This document shows, one piece after another, positions 16,765-24,417 of a stretch of 42,795 bases of DNA. Source of the DNA: UBA5314 sp040217815. Its GTDB lineage: Bacteria > Bacillota > Syntrophomonadia > Syntrophomonadales > Syntrophomonadaceae. The number at the start of each line of letters is the position of its first letter. Position 1 is the stretch's first letter. The translations under genes were made by a program, and so were the position numbers. Below the pieces are notes generated by a model that searched no databases, was not told the DNA's origin, and was given only the letters and a program-made list of their open reading frames with translations. The stretch is taken from assembly GCA_040217815.1 (NCBI GenBank), contig JBEHWI010000025.1, forward strand, positions 1 to 42,795, read 5' to 3'.

Positions 16765-17304
16765 TTACCCTCTCCCCGCTTCTTCTTTCTTGCCGGCCTG
16801 GGTCGTATAGTTGATTATCAGGGCAACTATCTCTTCCAGTTCCTTGCCGCTGGTATCAATGGTAATGTCAGCCTTACTGTAATAGGCCTCCCGTTGTTTC
16901 AGCATCTCTTCGATACCCTCTATATTGATCCCCTTTTTCAAGAGAGGCCGGGTGCCCTTTTTACGGTTGACCCTTTCCAGAATATCCTCCGGTTTGGCCT
17001 GCAGGCATACGACGACCCCATTTTGTTTTAAAGCCAGTATGTTTTCAAGATCCAGCACTACTCCGCCGCCGGTCGCGATCACCAGGTTATGACGCTTGCC
17101 CAGCTTCTCAGCTAGCAGGCGCTCCTCGGAACGAAAGCGCATTTCACCGTACACGCGAAATATTCTCTCCACCGGCATACCCAAAAGGTGTTCAATTTCC
17201 CGGTCCATATCCAGGAACTCCCGGTGCAGTTTCTGGCTTAAACGGGTCCCTACAGAGCTCTTTCCAGTTCCCATGAAACCGATCAAGACTATATTTTTTC
17301 CCAT
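16765..17304 (-). CDS. aroK: Shikimate kinase AroK
   Basis: Phosphorylates shikimate at the 3-hydroxyl. It has Walker A GFMGTGKSS (about residues 9-17), the shikimate-binding DMDREIE and FRSEE segments, ATGGGVV (about 77-83) and the lid motif TRPLL. At 179 residues it is full length. It overlaps the aroC 3' end by 16 bp. I chose the ATG at 17304, seven bases after AAAGG, rather than the in-frame GTG at 17310. Confidence 0.95.
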   Translation of the reverse strand: MGKNIVLIGFMGTGKSSVGTRLSQKLHREFLDMDREIEHLLGMPVERIFRVYGEMRFRSEERLLAEKLGKRHNLVIATGGGVVLDLENILALKQNGVVVCLQAKPEDILERVNRKKGTRPLLKKGINIEGIEEMLKQREAYYSKADITIDTSGKELEEIVALIINYTTQAGKKEEAGRG

Positions 17305-18476
17305 CTCCACACCTTTCTCGCGTACTGCCGGTATCCGTCAAAGTTTCTGCGAATCTCTTCCATGCTGTCACTGCCGAATTTGTCCAAAAAGGCCTGCGCT
17401 ATGATGAAGGCTGCCATGGACTCACCAACCACGGCAGCGGCTGGTACGGCACAGACGTCGGAGCGCTCGGTTACCGCCGCCTCCTGCTTCCAATTTACGG
17501 TGTCGACGCTTGACAAGGGCTTCATCAGGGTGGGGATCGGCTTCATATAAGCCCTGGCCCATACCACTTCGCCGTTGCTCATACCGCCTTCAATTCCCCC
17601 TGCATTATTCGTTAATCTATAAACGCCCCGTTCTTCACTATAGTAAATCTGGTCGTGGGCCGTGGAGCCGGGAGTCGCTGAATTGGCCACCCCTTCGCCT
17701 ATCTCCACCGCTTTTATGGCTTGAATGCCCATCAACGCAGCAGCCATCCGGCTGTCCAGGCGCAGTTCCCATGAGGTGTAGCTGCCCAGGCCGGGCGGGA
17801 CTCCTATTACCCCCACCTCAAAACTTCCGCCCAGCGATTCGCCTGAAGCCCGGGCGCAGTCTATAGCCTCAATCATCAACTGCTCACTGGCGGGATCGGC
17901 ACAGCGCACCAGCGAGTTTTCAACCACCCGCTTAAGTTCTCTAATGCCGGCCCGATCGACTTTTGATCCCGGGCTTGATACTTCTCCGATGGCCAGCACC
18001 TGGCTGTAAACATCCATCGAAAAATTGCCCAGGAGCTGTTTGAAAACAGCCCCGGCCGCCACCCGCATCGTAGTCTCCCGGGCACTGGCCCTTTCCAGGA
18101 TATTGCGCATATCGTGATGCCCGAATTTCATGGCTCCAGTCAAGTCGGCATGACCGGGACGAGGACGGTAAACCGCCTTTTCCTCAATTTTGGAGCATTC
18201 TCTGCTGCCCATTATATCCTGCCAGTTGGCATGGTCTTTATTTCTGACCAGGAAGGAGACGGGGCTGCCCAGGGTTTGGTTGTTTCTGACCCCCGACAGC
18301 ACCTCAACCCGGTCCGATTCTATCTTCATACGTCCGCCCCGGCCATATCCCTGCTGCCGCCTTCCCAATTCCTTGTTTATAAAATCTTCTTCAATAAATA
18401 GACCGGCCGGAAGGCCTTCGATAATCACTAACAAGCCTGGTCCGTGAGATTCGCCTGCGGTAGTAAAACGCAGCAT
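17289..18476 (-). CDS. aroC: Chorismate synthase AroC
   Basis: The last step of the shikimate pathway: EPSP to chorismate, needing reduced FMN. Family signatures are clear: MLRFTTAGESHGPG at the start, RPGHADLTGAMKF (about 105-117), ERASARETTMRVAAGA (about 127-142) and GGIEGGMSNGE (about 292-302). The frame is open to 18491, but ATG 18476, with GGGGG eight bases upstream, gives the canonical N-terminus and 395 residues. It lies downstream of a pseudopilin gene and overlaps aroK. Confidence 0.96.
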   Translation of the reverse strand: MLRFTTAGESHGPGLLVIIEGLPAGLFIEEDFINKELGRRQQGYGRGGRMKIESDRVEVLSGVRNNQTLGSPVSFLVRNKDHANWQDIMGSRECSKIEEKAVYRPRPGHADLTGAMKFGHHDMRNILERASARETTMRVAAGAVFKQLLGNFSMDVYSQVLAIGEVSSPGSKVDRAGIRELKRVVENSLVRCADPASEQLMIEAIDCARASGESLGGSFEVGVIGVPPGLGSYTSWELRLDSRMAAALMGIQAIKAVEIGEGVANSATPGSTAHDQIYYSEERGVYRLTNNAGGIEGGMSNGEVVWARAYMKPIPTLMKPLSSVDTVNWKQEAAVTERSDVCAVPAAAVVGESMAAFIIAQAFLDKFGSDSMEEIRRNFDGYRQYARKVWRWEKI

Positions 18477-18541
18477 AGGCATCACCCCCATATTATCGGT
18501 TTAACAATAGCCAAATAAAACTTGGCCCGAACCTCTGGTAT

Positions 18542-19012
18542 TCAATCAGTCCAGCTGGAAGGCGGGTTGTTCGATACCCGAACTCTACCCACTACCGGAT
18601 TCACAATTATGTAGGCCTTTTCCCCCCGCTGGTTGGCCAGAACCACAGTTCCCGCCCGGGGCAGCGGCACTCCGCTGGGGTTGAAGGTGCAGGCCGGCGG
18701 CCCGCCCGAATAGGCCGGGGCCAAGCTGGTGTCAACGCATTTGACCCCTTCCCGGAAACGCAAGTTTTTCCCATCCTGGACCCGGTAAAGTGAAGCATAG
18801 GGATAAATATAGACCGCAGCCGGTTTGCCGGTGCTTATGGCCTGCTGTCTAGCTGCACGCAAAGCCTGGGCCACATCCCGGGCGTCGGATTGCAGACGTA
18901 TTCTGTCCAGGACGGGCAGCATTCGGGGCATTACCGCCATGGACAGCAAACCCAGTATAGCCATGACAACCAGCAGTTCTAAAAGGGTAAACCCTTTTTC
19001 ACCCGACTTCAT
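18542..19012 (-). CDS. FimT/GspH-like pseudopilin within the aro operon
   Basis: The prepilin signal is unmistakable: KSGEKG then FTLLELLVVMAILGLLSMAV, with Phe at +1 and Glu at +5. The segment ARDVAQALRAARQQAISTGKP (about residues 44-64) is the GspH/FimT helix signature. The head is about 125 residues with two cysteines, possibly a disulfide. It overlaps the aroE 3' end by 14 bp and precedes aroC by 65 bp, so it is co-expressed with shikimate genes. It probably belongs to the pilus-tip complex with the minor pilins 10-15 kb away. Confidence 0.88.
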   Translation of the reverse strand: MKSGEKGFTLLELLVVMAILGLLSMAVMPRMLPVLDRIRLQSDARDVAQALRAARQQAISTGKPAAVYIYPYASLYRVQDGKNLRFREGVKCVDTSLAPAYSGGPPACTFNPSGVPLPRAGTVVLANQRGEKAYIIVNPVVGRVRVSNNPPSSWTD

Positions 19013-19853
19013 TGGCCAGTATTGCTTTCATATAGTCGATGGGCGGGTTTAACCCGAGCAAGATCTTTAAGGTTAAAGCGGCTTGATGCACAAACATAGG
19101 TAGGCCGTTTAACACCTTCAACCCCCGGCTTTGACCCAAAGTTAAGAAACGAGTTAAAACCGGGTTGTATATTATATCGTATAATGCAGCGTTCTCGTCC
19201 AGGAATGACAGGTCTTCAACCGGACTTTGATCGATCAACGGGTGCATCCCCACCGGAGAACAGTTGACCACCAGCGAGGCCTCCCGGGAGGCATCCCGGA
19301 AATTTTGGAGGTTCATTAAGACAGCCCGGCACTTGCCAGGGATCTGCGCTCTTACCTCGTCGGCCAGCTTCTCGGCTCGCTGCAGATCGGTATCCAGCAG
19401 ATCCAATTCGCTGAAACCCGAAGCCCCCATGGTGAAGGCCAGGGAACGGGCTGCTCCTCCGGACCCGATAAACACAGCTTTACCCGAACCGGGAAAACCC
19501 GCTTCACGAAGGGCGGTGAGGAATCCCTGTCCGTCAGTATTGTGTCCTATTAAACGCCCCTCACGGTTTTCTATGACATTTACCGAGCGGCACAGGGCGG
19601 CGTCTCCTTCCAGTGCATCCAGGTAAGGCAGTACAGCCTCCTTATAGGGGATGGTTACATTTACTCCTTTGAAACCCAGGGCTGGCATACCATACACCGC
19701 CCTGGCCAGTTCTTGGGGCGCTACTTGGAGAGGAACATATACCGCGTTTATTTTCAAGTGCTGTAGAACCGAGTTGTGTAATAATGGGGAATAGCTGTGT
19801 GCCACGGGATTGCCTATCAATCCTAAAAGTTCCGTACTACCGTCTATCTCCAT
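18999..19853 (-). CDS. aroE: Shikimate dehydrogenase AroE
   Basis: NADPH-dependent reduction of 3-dehydroshikimate. Visible are the substrate site GNPVAHSYSPLLHN (about residues 14-27), NVTIPYKE with the catalytic Lys, GHNTDGQGFL with the catalytic Asp, the dinucleotide loop GSGGAARSLAF, NCSPVGM and LPMFVHQAAL. The frame is open to 19898; ATG 19853, with GGGAG seven bases upstream, is preferred and gives 284 residues. It is the first gene of the leftward aro operon and has a good candidate promoter. Confidence 0.95.
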   Translation of the reverse strand: MEIDGSTELLGLIGNPVAHSYSPLLHNSVLQHLKINAVYVPLQVAPQELARAVYGMPALGFKGVNVTIPYKEAVLPYLDALEGDAALCRSVNVIENREGRLIGHNTDGQGFLTALREAGFPGSGKAVFIGSGGAARSLAFTMGASGFSELDLLDTDLQRAEKLADEVRAQIPGKCRAVLMNLQNFRDASREASLVVNCSPVGMHPLIDQSPVEDLSFLDENAALYDIIYNPVLTRFLTLGQSRGLKVLNGLPMFVHQAALTLKILLGLNPPIDYMKAILANEVG

Positions 19854-19898
19854 ACTATTTCTCCCTAAAATAAGATTGAGAGATTCTCCGTATCTCAA

Positions 19899-19927
19899 AT
19901 TATGGCACTTTTAGGCCTCTTTTTCAA
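19899..19927 (-). promoter_or_regulatory. Candidate promoter of the aroE operon
   Basis: On the minus strand TTGAAA (19922-19927) and CATAAT (19899-19904) are separated by exactly 17 bp, about 45 bp upstream of the chosen aroE start. Two mismatches to the consensus lie in the -35 box and one in the -10 box. Confidence 0.6.
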
Positions 19928-20060
19928 TTGCCCCCATAGCGGATTGTGAGCAGGCCGGCCTTCAAGCAACTGGTTATCCCTTCCAATATTTATATTTTAT
20001 TTCCATATGGTGGGAAATGTAAAGAGCTGCGGGAACAAATTGTTGAAAGAGCAGTCCCTT

Positions 20061-20579
20061 TTAAAGAACACCATTTGCCTTATGGGCAAACGATCTTTTT
20101 ATTTTGCGAAGGACAAAATACTCGGCCCCCCGCGAGATCTTGGTCCCCATAAATTCGCGCCAGGCCAGCGGCTGAACCAGGATGGTATAGAGGCCGGCGC
20201 GGTTTCCGCCCCATATGTCGGTGAAGATCTGGTCTCCCACCACAGCGGTCTGGCTGGCCGACACTTCCATCAGGGAAAGGGCTTTCTCAAAACCTGAACG
20301 ACGTGGTTTTTGAGCGCGGTGAACATAAGGTATATCCAGCCGGCGGGCAACCTTAATCACCCGCTCTTCCCCGTTGTTTGACAGAATACAAGCCTTAAAG
20401 CCTTGAGATCTGATCATTTCAAACCAACGGGCCACTTCGTCTCGCAAAACATAGCTGTTCCATTCGGTAACGGTGTTGTCCAGATCAAAAATAAAGGCTT
20501 CAATCTGTTTTTCACGCAGGGCAGCCAGCGGTATGTCCAGCAGGGAGTCAACCAAAAGATCGGGATAGAGTATTTTCAT
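20061..20579 (-). CDS. yqeG: YqeG-family HAD (IIIA) phosphatase
   Basis: A HAD-superfamily phosphatase of the YqeG type, whose substrate is not established. Motif I is FDLDNTVTEW (about residues 31-40), motif II ILSNN (about 65-69), motif III includes KPRRSGFEKAL (about 90-100), and motif IV is VVGDQIFTDIWGGNRAG (about 113-129). At 172 residues it is normal. The ATG at 20579 lies nine bases after AAAGG; an in-frame TTG at 20588 is an alternative. It stands 207 bp upstream of aroE and 18 bp after the GalT-like gene. In Bacillus subtilis yqeG also lies next to the shikimate dehydrogenase gene, with yqeH between them; yqeH is absent here. Confidence 0.9.
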   Translation of the reverse strand: MKILYPDLLVDSLLDIPLAALREKQIEAFIFDLDNTVTEWNSYVLRDEVARWFEMIRSQGFKACILSNNGEERVIKVARRLDIPYVHRAQKPRRSGFEKALSLMEVSASQTAVVGDQIFTDIWGGNRAGLYTILVQPLAWREFMGTKISRGAEYFVLRKIKRSFAHKANGVL

Positions 20580-20597
20580 AAACCGCAACCTTTCCGA

Positions 20598-21620
20598 TTA
20601 TCCGGCTGCCACAATGGCTCTATCCCGAAGGCTTTTGCGCAAAGCTTCGGCGGCGTATTCGGGCGCAACCGGATTTATAAAATAGCCGCAACTCATCTCC
20701 ATCCCGTTCTGAACCAGAAGCCGCGGATTTATTTCCAGAAAGCTATGGTATCCCCCTACTCCGGGCAGGTTAACCGGGCTGGAGTTTATCACCAGGTTGT
20801 AGGAAGGATCCCCCAGGCTGTCCACCAAAACCGGTAGAAATGTATTGATAGCAGATGCCAGATCGGCTATTTCTTCATCTGATAAAGAACCAAAATGCTC
20901 CTGATGCTTTTTGGGTACTATCCAGGTTTCATAGGAAAATCGCGAAGCATAGGGGCAGAAAATCAAGTATGACTGATTTTCGTGAACAATCCTCACCCCA
21001 TCCTTTAGCTCCTGATCAATAATATCACACAGAAGGCACCTTCCCTGACGGTAATAATACTCACCAATCCCCCGGTGCAGCAAAGGCAGCATGGGCAGGG
21101 CCAGCACCTGGCTGTGGCTGTGCTCTATAGAAGCCCCGGCAAACAACCCCCGGTTTTTGTATATCTGTATGTATTTAATCCGGTGGTCTGCGGCCAATAT
21201 ACGGTAGCGGTCTCTCAGCATGCAGTAAACCAGTTCAAGATGATCGAGGGTAAACTGGTGCAGCTGCGGTCCGTGCACGGGGGTCTCTATAACCACTTCA
21301 TGCTGCCCCAGGCCGTTGTGGCTGGTGTAGAGTCCGGACCGATCAAGGTGGAAATCGCCCTGCAGTTTGAACGGGGAAAACTTATTGGAAACCGTCCTGA
21401 CCAGCCATCCCGGTTGGTTAGCCCCGGTGCCTTCATCACGATAAGCTGCAATCTCGGGAGTAGTCATGGCTTCGTTCCCTTCACAAAAAGGGCAGGCCGC
21501 CTGACTGCCCGCTACTTGCACACCCTGCCTGTTGATGGGGAAGTCGCGGGGTTTAAGGGCCTGGTCAGTGGCGATTATAACCCATTCATCCCTTATAGGA
21601 TCCTTGCGCATTTCCGGCAC
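20598..21620 (-). CDS. galT: Galactose-1-phosphate uridylyltransferase (GalT) family
   Basis: A HIT-superfamily nucleotidyltransferase that moves UMP between hexose-1-phosphates. It has zinc ligands CPFC (about residues 43-46) and CLLC (about 196-199), and the active site IEHSHSQVLALP, with His-Ser-His rather than the E. coli HPH, as in other GalT enzymes with HSHSQ sites. The length of 340 is normal. The start is GTG at 21620, with GGAGG eight bases upstream. No other Leloir-pathway gene is nearby, so the sugar substrate is open and a related activity such as ADP-glucose phosphorylase is possible. A TATAAT box lies upstream (about 21660) but its -35 is weak. Confidence 0.88.
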   Translation of the reverse strand: MPEMRKDPIRDEWVIIATDQALKPRDFPINRQGVQVAGSQAACPFCEGNEAMTTPEIAAYRDEGTGANQPGWLVRTVSNKFSPFKLQGDFHLDRSGLYTSHNGLGQHEVVIETPVHGPQLHQFTLDHLELVYCMLRDRYRILAADHRIKYIQIYKNRGLFAGASIEHSHSQVLALPMLPLLHRGIGEYYYRQGRCLLCDIIDQELKDGVRIVHENQSYLIFCPYASRFSYETWIVPKKHQEHFGSLSDEEIADLASAINTFLPVLVDSLGDPSYNLVINSSPVNLPGVGGYHSFLEINPRLLVQNGMEMSCGYFINPVAPEYAAEALRKSLRDRAIVAAG

Positions 21621-21816
21621 GGCCCATACCTCCTACGGGGCTGATAAATATTACTTACGATATTATACTATTAGTTGTCCCCTTTTCGCATTAACCCGAT
21701 CTATTATATTCACCTGACCGCCATCCCATACCAGGTGTGACAAGGGACTAGTTGAGCATTCCACTTTAACCACTGCCTTTTTAGCCCTGTCCTTTTAAAA
21801 TTACCAGGTAAAAAAC

Positions 21817-21847
21817 TTGACCTTGCCCCTGGGGTAATCTTTACAAT
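21817..21847 (+). promoter_or_regulatory. MerR-type promoter with 19-bp spacer and dyad operator
   Basis: TTGACC (21817-21822) and TACAAT (21842-21847) are separated by exactly 19 bp. The spacer is a dyad centred on CCCCTGGGG. An over-long spacer holding a dyad is the hallmark of promoters twisted open by MerR-family activators, here probably autoregulation of the adjacent merR gene. Confidence 0.88.
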
Positions 21848-21881
21848 GAAAATGCACCGGTGCAAAGGAGTGGTTCTTACT

Positions 21882-22700
21882 GTGTATACCATAGGTCAGT
21901 TTTCCAGAATATGCATGGTTTCTCCCAAGGCTCTACGACATTACGAGAAGCTGGGGTTGCTGGTTCCCATGCAGGTGGACAGTTTCAACGGGTATCGCTA
22001 TTATGGGCAGGAACAGGTGGATAGCCTGAAAGCCATTTTGTTCCTTAAAGATCTCGGCATCCCTTTGAAAACTATCCAACAAGTCATCGTCAGGGGTAAC
22101 CAGCCGGAAGAGATTATATCTCTGCTGGAAAACCATCGCAGCGTATTGTTGCAGGAGCTGGAAATCCTCAACCAGCGTTTGGTTAAACTGAGCCTGTGGA
22201 AGAATTCGATGGAGGTAAATGAGATGTCAGATACAAGTAAATACGATATACGTCTGCAGTACGTTAGAGAGACTTTAGTCTATTCCTCCCGCCAGATCCT
22301 AACCGATTTCTATAATGAGCTGCCCAGGCTCTTCAGGAGCTTGTTGGATGAAATTTTGGCGAAGGGCGGGGTATGTGCCGGAGCGCCGATTATTCTTTAT
22401 TATGACGACTTCAACCAGGCCAGTTTTAATCCTCAAAAGGTGGATATAGAGGTAGCCTGGCCGGTTGCCGATCCCCCATTGGCCAATAATACTCTGCCGG
22501 CTCTCAGAGTCGCCACCTGCACCTATGTCGGTCCCTATAACGGATTGGAGAGAGCCTACGGAGCACTCTTTACCTGGATAAACAATAACGGCTATCAAGC
22601 TCAAGTTCCTACCCGGGAGGTTTACATTAATGATCCGGCTGTAACACCACCGGAACAGCTCGTAACCGAAATCCAAATCCCCATCCAAACAGAGCAATAA
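21882..22700 (+). CDS. MerR-family regulator with GyrI-like effector domain
   Basis: The N-terminal winged helix is MerR-like (YTIGQFSRICMVSPKALRHYEKLGLL, read as two parts at residues 2-14 and 15-27), followed by a dimerisation coiled coil (about 75-110) and a C-terminal GyrI/AraC-type ligand domain ending in EIQIPIQ. This is the BmrR/BltR-like plan of multidrug or small-molecule sensors. An ATG at 21846 is in frame but overlaps the -10 box, so it cannot be on the transcript. The GTG at 21882, 11 bases after AAAGGAG, gives a normal family N-terminus and 272 residues. No efflux pump gene is adjacent; the nearest downstream gene encodes a lipoprotein. Confidence 0.88.
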   Translation: MYTIGQFSRICMVSPKALRHYEKLGLLVPMQVDSFNGYRYYGQEQVDSLKAILFLKDLGIPLKTIQQVIVRGNQPEEIISLLENHRSVLLQELEILNQRLVKLSLWKNSMEVNEMSDTSKYDIRLQYVRETLVYSSRQILTDFYNELPRLFRSLLDEILAKGGVCAGAPIILYYDDFNQASFNPQKVDIEVAWPVADPPLANNTLPALRVATCTYVGPYNGLERAYGALFTWINNNGYQAQVPTREVYINDPAVTPPEQLVTEIQIPIQTEQ

Positions 22701-22724
22701 ACTAATAAGTAAAACCGGGTACAA

Positions 22725-22767
22725 GAGGCTGTTCCAAAAGTCTGCAAAAGACTTGAGGGATAGCCTC
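22725..22767. other. Nested double hairpin after the merR gene
   Basis: The outer stem GAGGCT/AGCCTC (22725-22730 with 22762-22767) encloses a perfect inner stem AAGTCT/AGACTT (22738-22743 with 22749-22754, 5-nt loop). There is no T-run. It could be a transcript-end structure or the remnant of a small mobile element, since the GAGGCTGTTCCAAAA-type edge resembles insertion-sequence ends; this comparison is from memory. Confidence 0.4.
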
Positions 22768-22872
22768 TCCTGCTACTAGTATTACTACAAGCGCGCCAAT
22801 GAATGTTTTATTAAATTTTAAGCGTATTATAAAAGACAGGTAAACCAATCGCTTTGGAAAGGGGTTTAACTT

Positions 22873-23538
22873 ATGAAAAAAGCCACCCGGATGATGTTCT
22901 TGATCGTCCTGGTATTTGGCCTGACGGCCTGCAGTCCGATGGTGAAGGATAAAAACAATGCCACTCCCCAGCCGGAGCCGTCTCATACCCAGGAGACCCC
23001 CAAACCGCAGGCAGCCCAGCCATCGAGCAGAGACTATTTCCCCGCCACCCCGGGCAGTACCTGGAGCTATCGGGGGGCCGGCAACGAGTTTGCTTCCTTC
23101 ACCCGGGAAGTTCTCTTTTCATCGGCCAATCAAGCCCAGATGAAAGAATCAAACGGAGGCACGGTTTCGGCTTCCATCTACGAATTTTTAGAAGGCACCT
23201 TGAAACGAGTCTATTTTCAAGGTGAAAGCTATCAACCGGCCAACCTTCTGGTTAAAGGCTTTAAAAGCAACGAAAGCACTGTTATTTTAAAGGAGCCTTT
23301 GCAGACTGGCAACGAATGGACCACCGGGAATGGACAGGGTAGAATCGTGCAGACCGATGCCCAGGTGCAGACTCCGGCCGGAACTTTTAACAACTGCATC
23401 AAGGTCGAGATATCGGAAAAGAACTCCAGCGCCCTGACCTATGAATACTATGGCCAGGGAGTGGGACTGGTAAAACGGGAGTTCGTCGACGGAAGAACGA
23501 TCATCAGCTCTACTCTGGAAAAATATCAGATTAAGTAG
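22873..23538 (+). CDS. Secreted lipoprotein of unknown function
   Basis: A lipoprotein signal peptide (MKKATRMMFLIVLVFGL) ends in the lipobox LTAC, so the mature protein is anchored through Cys20. A Pro/Gln/Glu-rich linker (about residues 30-55) precedes a beta-rich domain (about 58-221) beginning YFPATPGSTWSYRG and ending with the pattern YYGQGVGLVKREF. I recall similar extracytoplasmic lipoproteins in clostridia but no defined function. GGAAAGGGG lies eight bases before the ATG. It is in the same direction as the merR gene, 172 bp away, so co-regulation is possible. Confidence 0.85.
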   Translation: MKKATRMMFLIVLVFGLTACSPMVKDKNNATPQPEPSHTQETPKPQAAQPSSRDYFPATPGSTWSYRGAGNEFASFTREVLFSSANQAQMKESNGGTVSASIYEFLEGTLKRVYFQGESYQPANLLVKGFKSNESTVILKEPLQTGNEWTTGNGQGRIVQTDAQVQTPAGTFNNCIKVEISEKNSSALTYEYYGQGVGLVKREFVDGRTIISSTLEKYQIK

Positions 23539-23711
23539 CAAAATATACACTTATCCCCACCAGAAGGGCAAATGGGCGACGCCTTATAAATGGCCAGGGA
23601 GATTTTGCTTTGCCTCCCAGGCAGGATAAAAGGGATAAACCGAGAACTTTGGATAGAGGTTCCACTTACGCTGTACCGCTTGGCTGGAACTTGATGAGAG
23701 GAGGATGAAAA

Positions 23712-24323
23712 TTGACTACCCGCTCAGGCAAAATCTCGGTTTCTCTCTTTTTAATTCTGCTACTACAATGGGGCGGCCCTCCGACAGCCAGAGCATCGGG
23801 TTTTAGCGATATACAGGGCCATTGGGCCGAGGCTTCCATCAATCAGCTGATCGCCAGCCAGGCGATATCCGGATATCCGGACAACACCTTTCGCCCCGAA
23901 AACAGCATAACCCGGGCCGAGTTTGCCTCAATCGTGATGAAGGCCTTTAACTTTGTCCCCAAAGCCAATGTGGTGGTATTCTTTGATACTTATAAACACT
24001 GGGCCAAAGACGCCATATCCAATGCCACCGCCTACGGCATTGTCAGCGGTTATGACACCGTAACCTTTGGCCCGGAAGATTATGTGACCAGGGAGCAAAT
24101 GGCCCTTATGATCTATCATGCCTGCAGCATGGAAGGCAGCTTCCAGGGCAAAAGCTTCACCGACCAGGCGTCGATTTCCAGCTGGGCCAACGACGCTGTG
24201 GCCGCAATCAGCCAGAAGAACCTGATGGGCGGCTACGCAGACGGCAGTTTTAATCCCCGGGGACTGGCAACCCGTGCCGAGGCGGCCACGCTCATATGTA
24301 ATGCTTTAAAAGAAAAGAAGTAA
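23712..24323 (+). CDS. Secreted protein made of three SLH domains
   Basis: A signal peptide (about residues 1-29, ending ARA) is followed by three S-layer-homology repeats and almost nothing else: FSDIQGHWAEASINQL (about 31), FDTYKHWAKDAISNA (about 91) and FTDQASISSWANDAV (about 148), each with the ITRAEFA-type turn. SLH trimers bind pyruvylated secondary cell-wall polymer. With no effector domain it may be a wall-coating or competing S-layer component. The start is TTG at 23712, seven bases after GAGGAGG; the ATG inside this region is in another frame. A small hairpin (stem 23659-23664 with 23685-23690) lies in the leader. Confidence 0.88.
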   Translation: MTTRSGKISVSLFLILLLQWGGPPTARASGFSDIQGHWAEASINQLIASQAISGYPDNTFRPENSITRAEFASIVMKAFNFVPKANVVVFFDTYKHWAKDAISNATAYGIVSGYDTVTFGPEDYVTREQMALMIYHACSMEGSFQGKSFTDQASISSWANDAVAAISQKNLMGGYADGSFNPRGLATRAEAATLICNALKEKK

Positions 24324-24358
24324 GCAGAAAAAGAAAGAGGCTGGCCAAGTCGCCAGCC
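24324..24358 (-). terminator. Terminator of the 24418-25407 SLH gene
   Basis: The stem GGCTGGC/GCCAGCC (24339-24345 with 24352-24358) has a 6-nt loop. Read leftward it is followed by TCTTTCTTTTTCTG. It begins one base after the stop of the rightward SLH gene, so it could act on both convergent transcripts. Confidence 0.75.
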
Positions 24359-24417
24359 TTCTCCCTTGCTTGTGCAATGATCAAATAATCATGGTTATTT
24401 TATATGGGACTGCCCAA

